A stretch of DNA of 64,000 nucleotides from the NCBI RefSeq assembly GCF_035046485.1, contig NC_085137.1, forward strand, positions 343,532,505 through 343,596,504. Direction: 5' to 3'. The notes below the pieces were generated by a model. The model did no database searches and had not been told where the DNA came from. It saw nothing but the letters and a program-made list of their open reading frames with translations. This DNA is from Aedes albopictus. Taxonomy: Eukaryota; Arthropoda; Insecta; Diptera; Culicidae. The translations under genes and the position numbers were made by a program. Each line of letters begins with the position of its first letter. Positions within the stretch are counted from its first letter, which is position 1. Below, in pieces: positions 20,814 through 32,569 of the stretch.

Positions 20814-21723
20814 GAGTAAAGTGGGGCAAAAGTTCGAGTGGGGCAAGAGTTTCTTTTGAAGTTTTTGTGCTCAATTCAAATAATTTCTTTCGGATGTCGA
20901 GGTTGTTCGAACCCTTTTTGAAAAAGAGTCTTTCACTCCAAAAATTATGAAAATTGAGCAATATTTCGAAAAGTTATGACAAAATGTTGGTTTTTGATCA
21001 AAAAATTGTAACATGCGATGGTCCTTCCAATGCATGGAATGGAATTGTAATGAAATCGAATTCGATATTTTATTTTGGGGCGTAACTAGGTATATTTTGA
21101 AGATGCTTTAGCATGTATAACTTTTTGCAAAAAAGATTTGGAAATCATATTTTACACATAGTGGGGCAAAAGTTCGAATTGTGGGGCAAAAGTTCGAGTC
21201 ATGTGGCAACTTTAGGTATAAACCTAAAATTCTGCGAAATGTACATATTATCTTTAAGCGTGATGGAATTATTGAGAAAATTCGATCAAAGTTGAAAAAA
21301 ATGTTGTTTTGTCTGAATTTGGCGGAAAACTACTAATTTGTGGTGTTGTAAGTTTAACCCTGATTTGGGTAAAATCTAGATCGAGTTTTAGAGTGTATTC
21401 CAGTTCTAACATCAAATATAAAGTGGTTTCAGGTATTCCTATTACCAAAGTGTCAAAATAGTGTGCTACGGTTAGCGAAATTCCAAAAACACTAGATTCG
21501 AACTTTTGCCCCAGTGGTGGGGCAAGAGTTCGAATAAAACACACACATACAAAAAGTGTTGTAACTCAAAATTGAAACGACATTTGGCGTAACTTTGTTC
21601 GGCAAAATTTTAGCTCATGGATGGTAGAATCACCACACGGTATTTATTTATTTTTATCTGCTTCGATTTTTTGAAATAGGTTGAATTTTCAACTAGGGTC
21701 GAACTATTGCCCCACCTTACTCT
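20814..21723. mobile_element. TA-target MITE-like element with reiterated GTGGGGCAAAAGTTCGA word
   Basis: TA lies on both sides (20812-20813 and 21724-21725). The ends are GAGTAAAGTGGGGCAAAAG and the reverse complement of a near-identical GAGTAAGGTGGGGCAATAG. The same word recurs next to the left end, twice at about 21160-21198 and, in inverted pairs, at about 21497-21537. There is no transposase. Repeated subterminal words of this kind may be transposase binding sites. Confidence 0.82.
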
Positions 21724-21725
21724 AT

Positions 21726-22165
21726 GGCGGTGAATGCCGGACACACCACCACTAGAGGTGGTTTCCGAAATTCAATTGACGTCCACACTGTACTGCTTGC
21801 CTGCACCGTTGGGTAACATTGATCCGTGCTTCCTTGGAATGGCATACCGTCATCGTTGCCATCGTTGTCCGTAGGTCTTTCTGGTCGAATGGTAGGTCTA
21901 CCAAACCTTATCTAATTTGCCTTTCTTTGTCGCTGCTAAACAGCAGTTATAAATAGATCAATTATGGATGGATTTCGACATGTTTGTTTGGTAGAGCTGG
22001 TAGAGCATGAACAATTCTGGATTAAAAATTGAAAGGGCCTGTATACCATGGTCTACAATGACTTTGCATATCTCTACTGAGCCCTCATCAACATTCCCAA
22101 GTAACAGTATTTAGGCAAAGAGGTTCCTAGAACCATTACAAAACCAAAATGAAAAGATTCTCAAA
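21726..22165. other. Spacer
   Basis: No gene recognised. A CCCAAGTAA motif near 22103 and its inverse at about 22612-22620 might be ends of a further element enclosing the hAT MITE, but nine bases are too few to claim it. Confidence 0.35.
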
Positions 22166-22173
22166 ACCTCTAC

Positions 22174-22580
22174 CAAGGATGGGATCATTCATTTGCAATC
22201 ATTTACATTCACTTGCTACTAACTTGCTTCAGAAACATCGCAGCAAAAATCAATGTATGGAACACTTTTTCATTTTTGTTTTACCCAAAACTTTGTAGAA
22301 GAATATATTAGCGTAGAATCAATAGTTTAGCCAACAGAACGCAGCGAACGCAACTCTCCATGGCGTGAATGTAATTTACATTCACCGCGTGGAGAGTTGC
22401 CTTCACAGCTCGCTCATGACTTTGGTATGCGTGTGCGACCCCAATGTTATCCGGCAAACTTTCAGATAAAACTACAAGGTTAAATTCATCCATACTTTGT
22501 TAAATATTCGATAGCATGCTTCTGAACTAAAATAAAAGCAAGTGAATGTAACTCTTTGCAAATGAATGGTCCCATCCCTG
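22174..22580. mobile_element. hAT-type MITE, 407 bp, 8-bp target duplication
   Basis: ACCTCTAC at 22166-22173 and 22581-22588 flanks the unit. The ends are CAAGGATGGGATCATTC and the inverse of CAGGGATGGGACCATTC; the CA-G start and 8-bp duplication are hAT hallmarks. Similarity of the arms extends about 70 bp. The centre holds a near-perfect hairpin (25-bp arms, about 22350-22400) beginning GCAACTCTCCA. No coding frame. Confidence 0.9.
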
Positions 22581-22589
22581 ACCTCTACA

Positions 22590-24450
22590 AAACTAATTGA
22601 CCATCCAAATTTTACTTGGGTTTTCACATTAACGAATATCATTATAAGGCAGAGCAAAAATTCAACTTTTGAATAATAGTATTGGTCGCATTAGCGGATT
22701 GCTGTTAAGCCCTACAGAACAAGTTTGATAAAAATGGCCTAAGACCTTAGGACTTTTAATGAAATTACTACTGACTGCTTTCAGAATATAGTGACATCGT
22801 AGATAAAGCTCAGCATTTGAGTCTAGTTGAGAAATCGTCATGCAGGAATTATTTACCGAAGGCATCTGTTGAAAAAGATTTTCGGCCATTGAGCGTTCGC
22901 AACTGATACACACCAGGTTTCACTGGCAGTCATGGAAACTCAATCTAAACTTCACCCCATTAATCCTTGAATCCTACTGCTCACAACCCTCCCGAATCCC
23001 TTTCCTCAACAAACAAGAATAACCCTTAATGCCACCCACCCACATCCCGACGTCACCCACTGGAAGAATGGTTTTGTTTCCCATCTTGGCAATCGCATCA
23101 TCCCACCCTCCCATATGCCAACATTGCACTGCAGCAGCAACTGCCGCCACGTATATTTCACACCCGTTACATTCCGACCGGATCGTTCAACGAAAAAAAA
23201 ACATAGTTGTGCACTTAAAAAATCTCCTGCTTCATATAACTATTGCACATTCCCCGCCATGTGCTTCTTTATCTTCTTCTTGTTCTGTCTCACATCCCTG
23301 TCGGAGGCCGGGCCATCTGCCACACAGAGTAGAATGCCACTAAATGGTTGGCTCTCCTGGATTTTGTCTTCCTGTCTACCCAAGTAGTTGGGCAGGGGAT
23401 GCATTGGACGGTTGCAAAGCTCACTGTGTCCGGGTTCGGGGACGATGCTCTTTCACCTTCAACTCCTTTTTGGAGTTCGAAGCGAAATCCTTTGCTTTGG
23501 CGGTGAGACAGTGCAGCATGGCTGATGCTGCTGCTTCTGCCAGCTGGGTATATGGAATATTTCCGGCAAATTGCAGAATAGTGTGAAAACAGCGATACAT
23601 ATTGGTGTTCCGCATAGATGAAGTTGGCAGAGAAGTGGCAGTGCCAGTGGTTAGGTACAGTGGCGCTATTTGTGATGTTGGCAACAATGCTGCTTGCAAC
23701 CGTCACACGAATGAATTGGTATTTTTTCCGGGAGCATGGCAAAGGTTAACAAATTGTTGGTGATTTCTGAATTGCTTCGTATCGTTTTTTTTTTTTTGCT
23801 GAAACCACTTTGAACTTTTTTTTTTACTTATTTGGGTTAAGACTTGCTTGTATTCAAATTTGGACAAACACATGTAACATGCATGACGGTTTTGGGAGTA
23901 ATTCAAAAATTTGGTAGCTGGAGCTCCTACTGAACTGCTTTTGTTCCAGCCTGTCGTTTAAAAACAGCCGCCACCTAGTTTCCAAACAAAATTTTCAGTG
24001 CTGATCGATAATATTTGTTACCAAGTTTGGACTGATGAATGTTTCAGGTGATATGTTTATGTTAAGTGTGAAGAAATTAAAATTATATGCATGAATGTAA
24101 TTACATTTTGGGCATTGGAACTAATCACCTAATTGTGTTATCTTTTCAGGTAATCAAACACGATGATAATGTTCATAAACAACAACTTGGTACGTACTGG
24201 TGACTCTCCAGTGGAGAATTTAAACAGACTTTTTTTTAGTCGAGAGCAAAATTACTCTAACAAACGCCACTTGCGTGATTAGGATGTCAGGTAGAGTTCG
24301 TGCTGATATGTATTAAAAAAAACTTCCACAATGATTATCGATTTTTTTTTCTGGTTGATCCTCCAAGAATTAGATGTATAACTTGAAGAATTTGAAAGCA
24401 CAATGTACATTTGATTGACGAATTGAAAGATATATGTGAAAAAAAATCAT
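22590..24450. other. Spacer, mostly non-repetitive
   Basis: Overlapping frames of up to 150 codons at 23029-23742 on both strands have no recognisable domain. The GC is slightly higher there than in the neighbouring repeats, so it may be single-copy host DNA. Confidence 0.35.
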
Positions 24451-24451
24451 T

Positions 24452-24721
24452 TGTTTTGGTGGGATTTGAACCCACGACTCTGTATCAGTAATCCGGTGCA
24501 TTACCCAGCTTAAACACAGAACAAGATACGGTTCTGTGGAATAAGACAATTCAATTCACACCGTCTTCAGCCAGAGGCTGCACAGACTGAACACATTACT
24601 TACACTAGACAACGGACAACACACAAAACACCCAGTGGCCTAGTGATGAATTTTTCGTTTGACGAAAAGTTTCCACCGACTGGAGCGAAAATCGAAACCA
24701 CCGCACGGCCACGAAGCCCGA
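24452..24721 (-). mobile_element. Two tRNA-derived SINE pieces, one lacking the A-to-B box spacer
   Basis: At 24452-24540 a minus-strand tRNA-like head has the B box GGGTTCAAATCCCACC. At 24541-24721 a second, different SINE body (tail with TTGTCCGTTGTCTAG) ends in a head reading GGGCTTCGTGGCCGTGCGG, which is joined almost directly to a degraded B-box region. Compared with the copies at 29355 and 57598, about 40 bp between the boxes are gone. Confidence 0.72.
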
Positions 24722-26929
24722 ATAGAACGAAACTAAACGCTTGGCTGTTTGTCAACCTATTCCAATAACCTATTCTTACCTAAGTATGTTCCCGCATAGA
24801 ATAAACAAAAACTAACCTCGAGTCGCCTCCTTCCCAAGTCTCCACTCGCAACAACTACTATAAACAACCGTCAGCTTGAGCTCTCCGCCGACCTGTCAGT
24901 CAACGGACGCGCCTAGTGGCATGGCTGCCAACAGCATGCGAATGGTGAAAAACATTGAGAAATTGACCATTATAAATAGGGGATCCATTGTACGATGCCT
25001 TTATTCAGTTTTAACCGTTGCATAGCACATATCAAAAAACCGTTCATTTCCCAGCAAAAAGCAGTTTCCTGGTCTGAACCAACGACATCCCAGGCATTCC
25101 TGAAAGGGAATCAGCGTTCCAAAGGGATTCTATATCGGAGAGGTTTGCTCGCGTCGTCATCCAATGTCCGTAATTGGACATTTTGATCCTTCAGCATTTG
25201 CGTTAGAGTTAACACAACTGCCACATTGTCATCAATATTGTACAATTTCAGTGCAGTTAATGCCTAATGACACACTCTGACCCCCCGTATATGCAACTCT
25301 TGTATGACTGAATTTGGTCATATAGGAGTTGCATTTGCTTTTCCGGAACATGTGTGCCACTAGGGCCTCACTACAAATGACAAACCCCGCGAATTGTCGC
25401 CCCACCAAAATAAATAGCCGTAGGTTAAAAATAGCAGCGCAGCCGAAATTTTGTTTCTTCTGAAAATTTGTTCTTCAAATTATGGCTCTTGTGGGTGGCC
25501 CAAACCCCCAGTGGTTAACTCTAAAAAGTTGGAAAGGGGGTGTACGCACCACCCAGCATCGAAAACCGGTCAGCAGCTGTGACGACTAGATAGCGCCACA
25601 GTGCAAAGTAGGTGCAAAAAAGGTAGGCGAAATTTGGTGGGTGAATTCAGACAGAGATCAAAATGTAAATAAAGAAATAGAAGTAGCGAGTTAGAGAATC
25701 GGTGCCATTGCGATTTGTTGAAAGTGAATTGAAACAGTGAAATTTGGAAGTAATTAGGAGTTTTTAATTGAATTGGAAGTTGAAGGTGAAAGAATAAATA
25801 GTCCGGAGATTGCTTGAGTCGTTTCGGATTTGTTTGTAAGTAGAATAGTATTAAAAATGTATGTGATTCGATATTTATTGAGATGAATTGTAGATCAGCT
25901 GGCAAGTCCCGAGCAGTCGGATATTACCTGTGAAGAACAAAACGGGGATTAAAAGGAAACTATAAAATGTAAGTTTGTAAATATTTGTGACACTTAATGA
26001 TAATTAACGCAATAAATTTAGTTTTAAGCTGCTCTAAACGAAACACACTGCTGTGAAAATTGGTTTCTAAGTCGTCCGAACAGGGGGTTCACCAAATGTC
26101 TCGCCAAATTCCTGTGTTTTCCAAAAAACTCCTAGAGATAAGCAAAATTCGTAATTCTCCTGGAAACTTATTCTGAAATATCCACAAATACAGTTTGACG
26201 AAGTACAACAGAATTTATGATTTTTTTTCTTTTCTAGGATGATGAATTTCACCAAACATGGAGTATTCAAGCCAATATCACCATAGATTTGTTCTGAAAT
26301 AACCCACCTATGAATATGAAACAATTTTAAACATTTTTTTATATCAAGTCAGAAAAAAAACGCTCCTTTACAATTTCAGTAAAAATAAATCGTAAATATT
26401 CACTAAAAATATTCTGAAATCAAATCAATTTAAAACCTCTCAATAGATTTTTTGATTTCCTAGTTCCAAAATGTTTTTAGTCTCCGGAAACACTTACAAA
26501 AGTTATTTGAAATTCTGTATAATTATGTAGATGTCTGAGATGTTTTGAACAAGCTTTTTTAGTACTGAAAAAAAAAAATACCGGAAATATTTGGAGTTGT
26601 AATTTTTATGAATAAACATCTGTACATGTTTCTTGAAACTACTGAAAAAATACCCGCTTTTTTAGTATTCTTGCCTTCGACCCGATTTCCGCTCACTCTG
26701 GGAATCACTGGTTTGTAACCATCCCTCATTTTCACGTGTTACTGATTACCGATATAGAAAAAAAATGCAAAACAAAGTTACAAAATTAAAATAGGTATTA
26801 CTTGCACAAAATATAATAAAAATTAAAGCAGCCTTCCTGGACTGGCATCACGGCCTTCCAGCGGGCCACGATCCACCGGTTGGGAACCCGTGTGATAAAA
26901 CAAGAAAATACTTGAGGAACCTTAGAAGG
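24722..26929. other. Spacer with no gene recognised
   Basis: TATAAATA at 24971 followed by TTCAGTT at 25005-25010 looks like a core promoter, though the 36-bp spacing is long, and no reading frame follows. The segment near 25295-25352 holds a short inverted pair around ATATGCAACTC. The 25570-25910 stretch lacks stops in one frame by composition only. Confidence 0.35.
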
Positions 26930-27310
26930 AGCCTCTGAATCTCAGGAAAAATAAAACTTCTGAGGAAATCCAAGATAAAAAAAACTCCTGCTGGAATATA
27001 AGCAGGAATTTCTGAAAAAAAAATAAAAAAATAGAGGAATTCTTATGAAAATTTTCGAAAAAAAATTATCGGGAGCAACTTTTGGAAGATTTTCTGAAAG
27101 CACATTTAGGCTTATCTTAGAAGGAACTCCTTGTGGAATTCCTAGAGCATCTCTTGGGTATACTCCACAACGAAATGCTTAAGAAATTCTGTGGAAACTA
27201 CAGGAAAGAATCCCATAGAAATTCCAGGAATAATTTGACAAATGGCGTCTGGGTTAATTCCAGAAAGAGCTCTTGAAGCAGTTCCAGAAGAAACTCCTGA
27301 AGAAAGCGCC
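26930..27310. repeat. Degenerate GAAATTCC-type repeat tract
   Basis: Loose, roughly 10-15-nt periodic variants of GAGGAAATTCC, GAAGAAACTCCTG and AGGAATTC, not tandem in a strict sense. The same pattern fills other tracts in the window. Confidence 0.6.
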
Positions 27311-27877
27311 CAAATCATGAAGATTATTCTTAATCAGTTCGAATCGTATGAGATTGCCTAGAGCAGGGGTTCTTATACTTTTCTTCTTTGTAATTCACCT
27401 CTAATTGTCATTGAATGGACGACCCACTCATTCCCAAAACATATGATTAATTGTAAAAAAAAAAATTGGAAAGAATTTTCAAAAAAGTGCATTTAATCGC
27501 TTTCATTGTTACATAAGATTATTTGTGTCAAAAATGTTAAATTGAAGATTGTGATCAACTTGCGTCGAAAAACTGGAAGTATTGCCGATTTTGCACCTTA
27601 TTGAACGCGACGATTTGAATCTGTCACGGATGAAACCATCGGCAGACTCGTCACCAACCAATCAGCAAGTGGCAGTTTGATGTTTCTCCGATTTCACAAA
27701 TACCAGCAACAGTAAAGGTGGTACCTGAATCATCGTAGCGATTTTGAGATGCCCTCTGAAGTAGGGGACGCCCAAGTAACCATGCTGTTGAAGCTGTACG
27801 TATTGCATATTTAAAGCGCATATATTGGCATGCATTGCTTTAGATTAACAATTAAAGCTGAATTAAAGTGGCAAGTG

Positions 27878-28114
27878 CACGCTCAGAAAACCGTTCTGAT
27901 AAACGTGAACAAACAAACGCAAATATGAGAACAAGCAAATTTACACCGTGAACTGGAACTAGTTCCAGCTGTCAGTATGGGCGGTCTAGAAAACGTGAAA
28001 TCTAGTTCACGGTGTACATTTCTTATTGTTGTTATCGTTGCTATGCATAGTTCTCGTTTGTTCCCGTTGCCGTGATTGGGAGTTCACGTATATCAGAACG
28101 GATTTTTTTGCGTG
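27878..28114. mobile_element. Palindromic MITE, 237 bp
   Basis: The arms share CCGTTCTGATA and ACGTGAAC in inverted orientation at the ends, and an inner pair has ACCGTGAACT against AGTTCACGGT. It sits inside a larger inverted pair (AATTAAAGTGG near 27860 and its inverse near 28196), so nesting is likely. No coding frame. Confidence 0.7.
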
Positions 28115-28242
28115 TGGCGCCACTATTACTGGCTTATGATTATTGATTATACTGGTATAATCAATCGCAATTCAACCATAGTGGCGTCACTTCCCACTTT
28201 AATCCAACTTTAATGGTTTATATAGCGCAATGGATGTCTATA

Positions 28243-28736
28243 GGGGAGACTGGGGAGACTTGATCCCTTTTTCTTAATTTGCCTGTAACATCATGAAAAA
28301 ACACAAAACTAGATCCATTTTTCGTACAGAATGGCAGGTGAACATCTATTGCAAGTTTATACACAACAGAAGGACTTTAAATTTTTGCTAAAGCTTTCAA
28401 AACTGTGTTTTTATGGAGGCATGTCTTAAGGTGTATTTTCCAAAAATGTTTCACAATTGATCCCCTTTTGAGCACATGTTTAATTTAAAGGGAAAATAAC
28501 TCCAGAAAATTCCTGTTCATTTTCTTTTCAAGTTCTCTTACATTTTTGATGAATATGGTATATTTGAAATAATGGGGAATGAAATGGGGAGACTTGATCC
28601 CCCTTCTAATGGTGTGCAATAAAATAATAATTATCTGACACGTTCTATCATTGAATATACTAGACTTCCGAGTAAATAGAATTTTATTTTTCATATGTAT
28701 AATGTGTGTCTGATCCTCGAGGGATCAAGTCTCCCC
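28243..28736. mobile_element. MITE-like element with reiterated GGGGAGACTTGATCCC word
   Basis: After TA (28241-28242) it starts GGGGAGACTGGGGAGACT and TGATCCC; the right end is the inverse, GGGATCAAGTCTCCCC. A third copy is at about 28585-28602 and a partial one near 28455. The start is nearly that of the element at 8033 (GGGGAGATCGGGG). No coding frame. Confidence 0.75.
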
Positions 28737-29002
28737 ATGTCACTGTTGTAAACACTAAGCTACATTAATTGAAATATTTATATAACAACCTTATTTGGAT
28801 GAATACGTTTGATAGTATTTTATTTATACTATGTGCTGTGCAATTTTGACACGATTTGGTTCAATTTTCACAAAGTTATTGAGATTTTTCGGAATCGCCA
28901 AAAAGATTTCTGAAGGACTGAAAACAAACCATCAGCCATTGAAAAATAATGCAATACACAATTAAAATCAATTGTAGCCAAAACAAATTATTACAAGGAA
29001 AA

Positions 29003-29158
29003 ATTCGGTAAAGGTAGCAACTTTTACCGAAATTCGTTAGAGTTTGACAGATAAACGATAACATTTTACCGAAATTTGGTAATGTTTTACAGAATTTCGT
29101 TAAAATCTCATTACCGAACGCTCAGCGGTTGAGATTTCGGTAAAAATTACCGAACGCG
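29003..29158. repeat. Cluster of inverted TTTCGGTAA words
   Basis: At least seven copies of TTCGGTAA or TTACCGAA in both orientations within 156 bp, probably the compact core of a MITE. Ends and target duplication were not resolved. Confidence 0.6.
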
Positions 29159-29354
29159 ATTAGCTGTGAACCTAATTATATAAAATTAAGAATTTCTCTC
29201 CAATTGATGGCGCATGGTGTTATTACTTAATAATTAACCAGAATGTTGTGAAACTTCTGATAGTAAGCTCACAGTTCCACCAACAGTAACCGATTACAAA
29301 ATACAACCAGTAGCTTAAATATATTAAATATAAATAAAATATAGACAGTAGCAG

Positions 29355-29575
29355 CGGGCTTCGTGGCCGTGCGGCTAGAGGCGTCAGTCATCTAGACGTT
29401 TCGTAAGCCTCGGAGTGTGGGTTCGATTCCCGCTCCAGTCGGGGAAAACTTTTCGTCAAACGGAAAATTCTCCACTGGGCCACTGGGTGTTATGTGTGTT
29501 GTCCGTTGTCATATGTTAGTGCTTGTTCAGTCTGTACAACCTCTGGTTGAAGATGGTGTAGTGTCTTTAAAAAAG
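29355..29575 (+). mobile_element. tRNA-derived SINE, plus strand
   Basis: The head GGCTTCGTGGCCGTGCGG carries an A-box-like region, and GGGTTCGATTCCCGCTCC is a canonical B box. The body with CCACTGGGTGTTATGTG and TTGTCCGTTGTC matches the copies at 24541 and 57598. It is transcribed by RNA polymerase III from the boxes in this family. Closely resembles Aedes Feilai from memory. Confidence 0.8.
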
Positions 29576-29769
29576 ACTCGTAATACAAAAGCTTGGGTAG
29601 ATTTAAGGAAAAACCTCATTTATTTAAATATATCTGGGGATTGTTGGAATTTTAGAATTTTCTATAAGGAGCCAAAAATAAATTTTGACATAAGTAAAGA
29701 AAAAAAAATATTACAGTATCGGTCAAACCGTCGCAACCCACCAAAAGTCAGACCAATAGTTTGAGAAAC

Positions 29770-30750
29770 GCTGGCCTTGAGGAACCTCTGATACATTCTT
29801 GGGGGAATCTCAGAAGGAAAAAAAAACTGGAGAAATCTCGGAAGAAACTCATAGAGTTGAACTTCAAGAGGAATTCGTGATGAATCTCCAGAGGAAAATC
29901 GGGGATTTTCTGGAGGCACTGCTGGAGAAATTTAAAAAAGATCTTAAGCGAAAACTTCATGAAACTTTCTATGAAATTCCAAGGAATGTTCTTATAAAAA
30001 TCAAGTAACTACTTGGCAATCCACAAGAAACTGATGGCAAAATGAAAGATTAATTACCAAATTCATAGAAAAAACTCTTACAGGAATCAAAGAAGGAAAT
30101 CCTAGAAGAATTACAGAAGAAACTTATGGAAATGTTCTCGGCAGAACTCGTGAGTGAGTTCCCGTAGAAACTCAGATGGAGCCCCACAAAAGAAAAATAA
30201 AAAATAGTCAAACATATTGCAAGCGAAAACCACACAGAATATTACAAGATAATCAAAAGGAATACCAGAATTATTCTTGAAGGAGTCGTAGAAGATACTC
30301 AAGGGGCAATCCATGAAATGATTCAGGAAGAATCCCATGACATTACGTAAACGAATTCCAAAAGAAGCTCATTGAAAAAATACATCTAATAAATCCAAGG
30401 GATATCCGAGTAGAATGATGATTTTTTTCAGATATTTGATATTTTTCAGATACATTCTTAGAGGAATTGCAGAAGTAACCCCTTGAGAATTTCCCAAGGA
30501 TCTTCTGAAACTTCTTGAGGAATTAATAAATATTAATAAGAAAACTTCCATGAGATGTCCCGCAGTTATCCCAGAAGAAACTCTTCCGGAAATCACCGAA
30601 GAAACTCCTGGAAGAAGTCCCGGAATACTCCGAGAATAAAATAAATATGAAAAAATTGGTTCAAAGTCTTTGAGAGGAAGTTCTGGAGAAATTCGTGAAC
30701 AAATCCGGACAACTGATGCCAAAACCAAAAACTTTTGGCACGCTGTTTCG
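29770..30750. repeat. Degenerate GAAATTCC-type repeat tract, ~1 kb
   Basis: Variants of AGAAGAAACTC, GGAATTCC and GAAATCCTAG repeat throughout with no fixed unit. Frames of 70-119 codons on both strands arise from the biased composition and carry no domain. Confidence 0.65.
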
Positions 30751-31030
30751 GCATTTGTTTATTTTAGCTAGGGCATCATAACTGTCACCAATCTGGGGAT
30801 GGCAATTAAATTTTCGTTCCTGTCGGGATATTTCTGGAAATGGCAGCAGGCATTCCTGATGGAGTTCCTGACGAATTTTCATTGTGGTAATTGTATGACA
30901 ATTTCGGGAAGAGTTTCCATTACAACTTTTGTTTTTGTTCAGCTTTCCAAAATTAATGGTTTCCTATAGAATTACAAAATTACCCACCAAACATTTATTC
31001 GGCTAAATGACTTCGATTTCAAACACCCCA

Positions 31031-31250
31031 CGTCCCTTAAGGATAAACGTCTTGGAATCCCAGCTCAATATTGCACCAGAACTTGAGACGCACAAATCTC
31101 AGAAAGTGTACTGCTAACGATAGTGTAATTTCTATTTTGTTCTTGTTCACTTGTAATTAGCTTAAAATATGATTTGTGCGCTCAAAATCGTGAGTAGATG
31201 CAAAAGTCGGCCATTGTGGTGGCCATCTTGAGATTCCAACAAGGCTGTCA
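31031..31250 (+). repeat. Interspersed repeat, copy 2 of 3
   Basis: Aligns with 15701-15850 and with the reverse of 50778-51008; shared landmarks are CTTGGAATCCCAGCTCAA, CTTGTAATTAGC and AAATCGTGAGTAG. Confidence 0.65.
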
Positions 31251-32268
31251 CAAAACATAATTCAATACACACTCTCGGTTTGTGAAAAAATAAATGCAAT
31301 GATTATTCTCTTGTTTACTGCTGTGAAAACTGACGAATAAAAATAAATGTAAATGTTTACCTTTTGAATCTTGCTCAGAAGTCTTAACGAGGAAATGGAA
31401 AAAGCAACATCTTACGTAGAAGAATGCAATCCACTTTAACATAAATTCTGACTTTGTTTTTGTTTTTTTTTTTTTTATTTTAGTTCTATTTACTTTTTTG
31501 ATCACTATCTTTCTTCAACTGTGAATCCTATGGTTTTTAAAAACTCAGATTCTAACATGTTCCCAGAATTTTTGAATAGCGAACATTCGACTTTCTGACG
31601 CGTTACGTGACGCATAACTAACAAGGAATTAATTCTCAACTGATAAAGATTATGTAGAAAAAGAACATTCTTTCACACAAATCCATCACACCCGCACATA
31701 CGGTATCAATTACCACCGTAATCGATATTCAAATATTCCGCCTACAACCTACACCAACCGGGTGGGCTCGCATCTCAATCGATAAACATCTCACAGGGAA
31801 CACAACAACATCGACATTCGACGCTCGTCAACCCGAGCCATGTTGCCCCGGACCTCGGTATTATCCTGATGATGGGGGCCACGTCGAGAAACAGGAGAAA
31901 GTTTCAAAAACAATGCCCTGTAAACATGGCATCAATTTGCATTAATTAGAATTTCATACCAAATTGGCTGCCATGATAAATCATATTTGATTAATTCAAA
32001 ACAATACCGTATTGCCGTTGGGACAGAGAGGGTCTGGGCTGAGGTGTCTTATGGAGCATGGGTGTCATCGAGGGTGGTGCAGGGACAACGATAAGTGGCA
32101 GTTGCTTTGGAGGACGACGACGATGGGTAGTGTTTTGCAAATCAAACCCTCATCTTTGTTGGTTTTCTAGACGAAATGGAAACGCCCAAAGCACATTGAT
32201 ATGACTGTTAATGGATCTCACGATAGGTTGTTGATCTTGGATTTTAAGTGGTAAGTATTGCGGATTTT
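31251..32268. other. Apparently single-copy non-coding DNA
   Basis: No gene recognised. From about 31925 to 32010 there are several TTAATTAG/TTGATTAATT sites that homeodomain proteins could bind, in otherwise non-repetitive sequence. Confidence 0.35.
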
Positions 32269-32559
32269 TAGAAAAATTTCCACCCTGCGGTAGCCGCCGA
32301 GTTCTACCGCAGCTGTCAAAGTCCTACCGCAGGCATGAAAATCATCCTATCATTAAAACTGAAGGCCAAATCAAAGTATGCTTGCAAGGTGAATTGAACT
32401 GAAAACCAATAACAAACAATGATCATCGGCGTCGTATCCAAGGCTATCCAAGGCATCGCTAGGGTAGATCGATGATACCTCAGTGAAAATCAGTAGTCTG
32501 AGTAGTCTGACAGCTGCGGTAGCTTTTCGTTCTACCGTAAAACGGAAAGTTTTCTCTAA
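32269..32559. mobile_element. MITE-like element with reiterated CTGCGGTAG word
   Basis: The ends form an inverted repeat of about 50 bp starting TAGAAAAATTTCC (left) and TAGAGAAAACTTTCC (right, inverted). CTACCGCAG or CTGCGGTAG occurs two to three times in the left arm and again in the right arm, next to AGCTGTCA. No coding frame. Confidence 0.7.
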
Positions 32560-32569
32560 ATTAGCAATA

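Noticed and set aside
22103..22620. Outer element with CCCAAGTAA ends around the hAT MITE
   Set aside because: Only nine matching bases and no target duplication.
23290..23742. 150-codon frame on the minus strand
   Set aside because: Overlaps frames of similar size on the other strand; no domain, signal peptide or exon signals found.
25570..25905. 111-codon frame on the minus strand
   Set aside because: Phe/Leu/Ser-rich translation of purine-rich DNA, no domain, no splice or promoter support.
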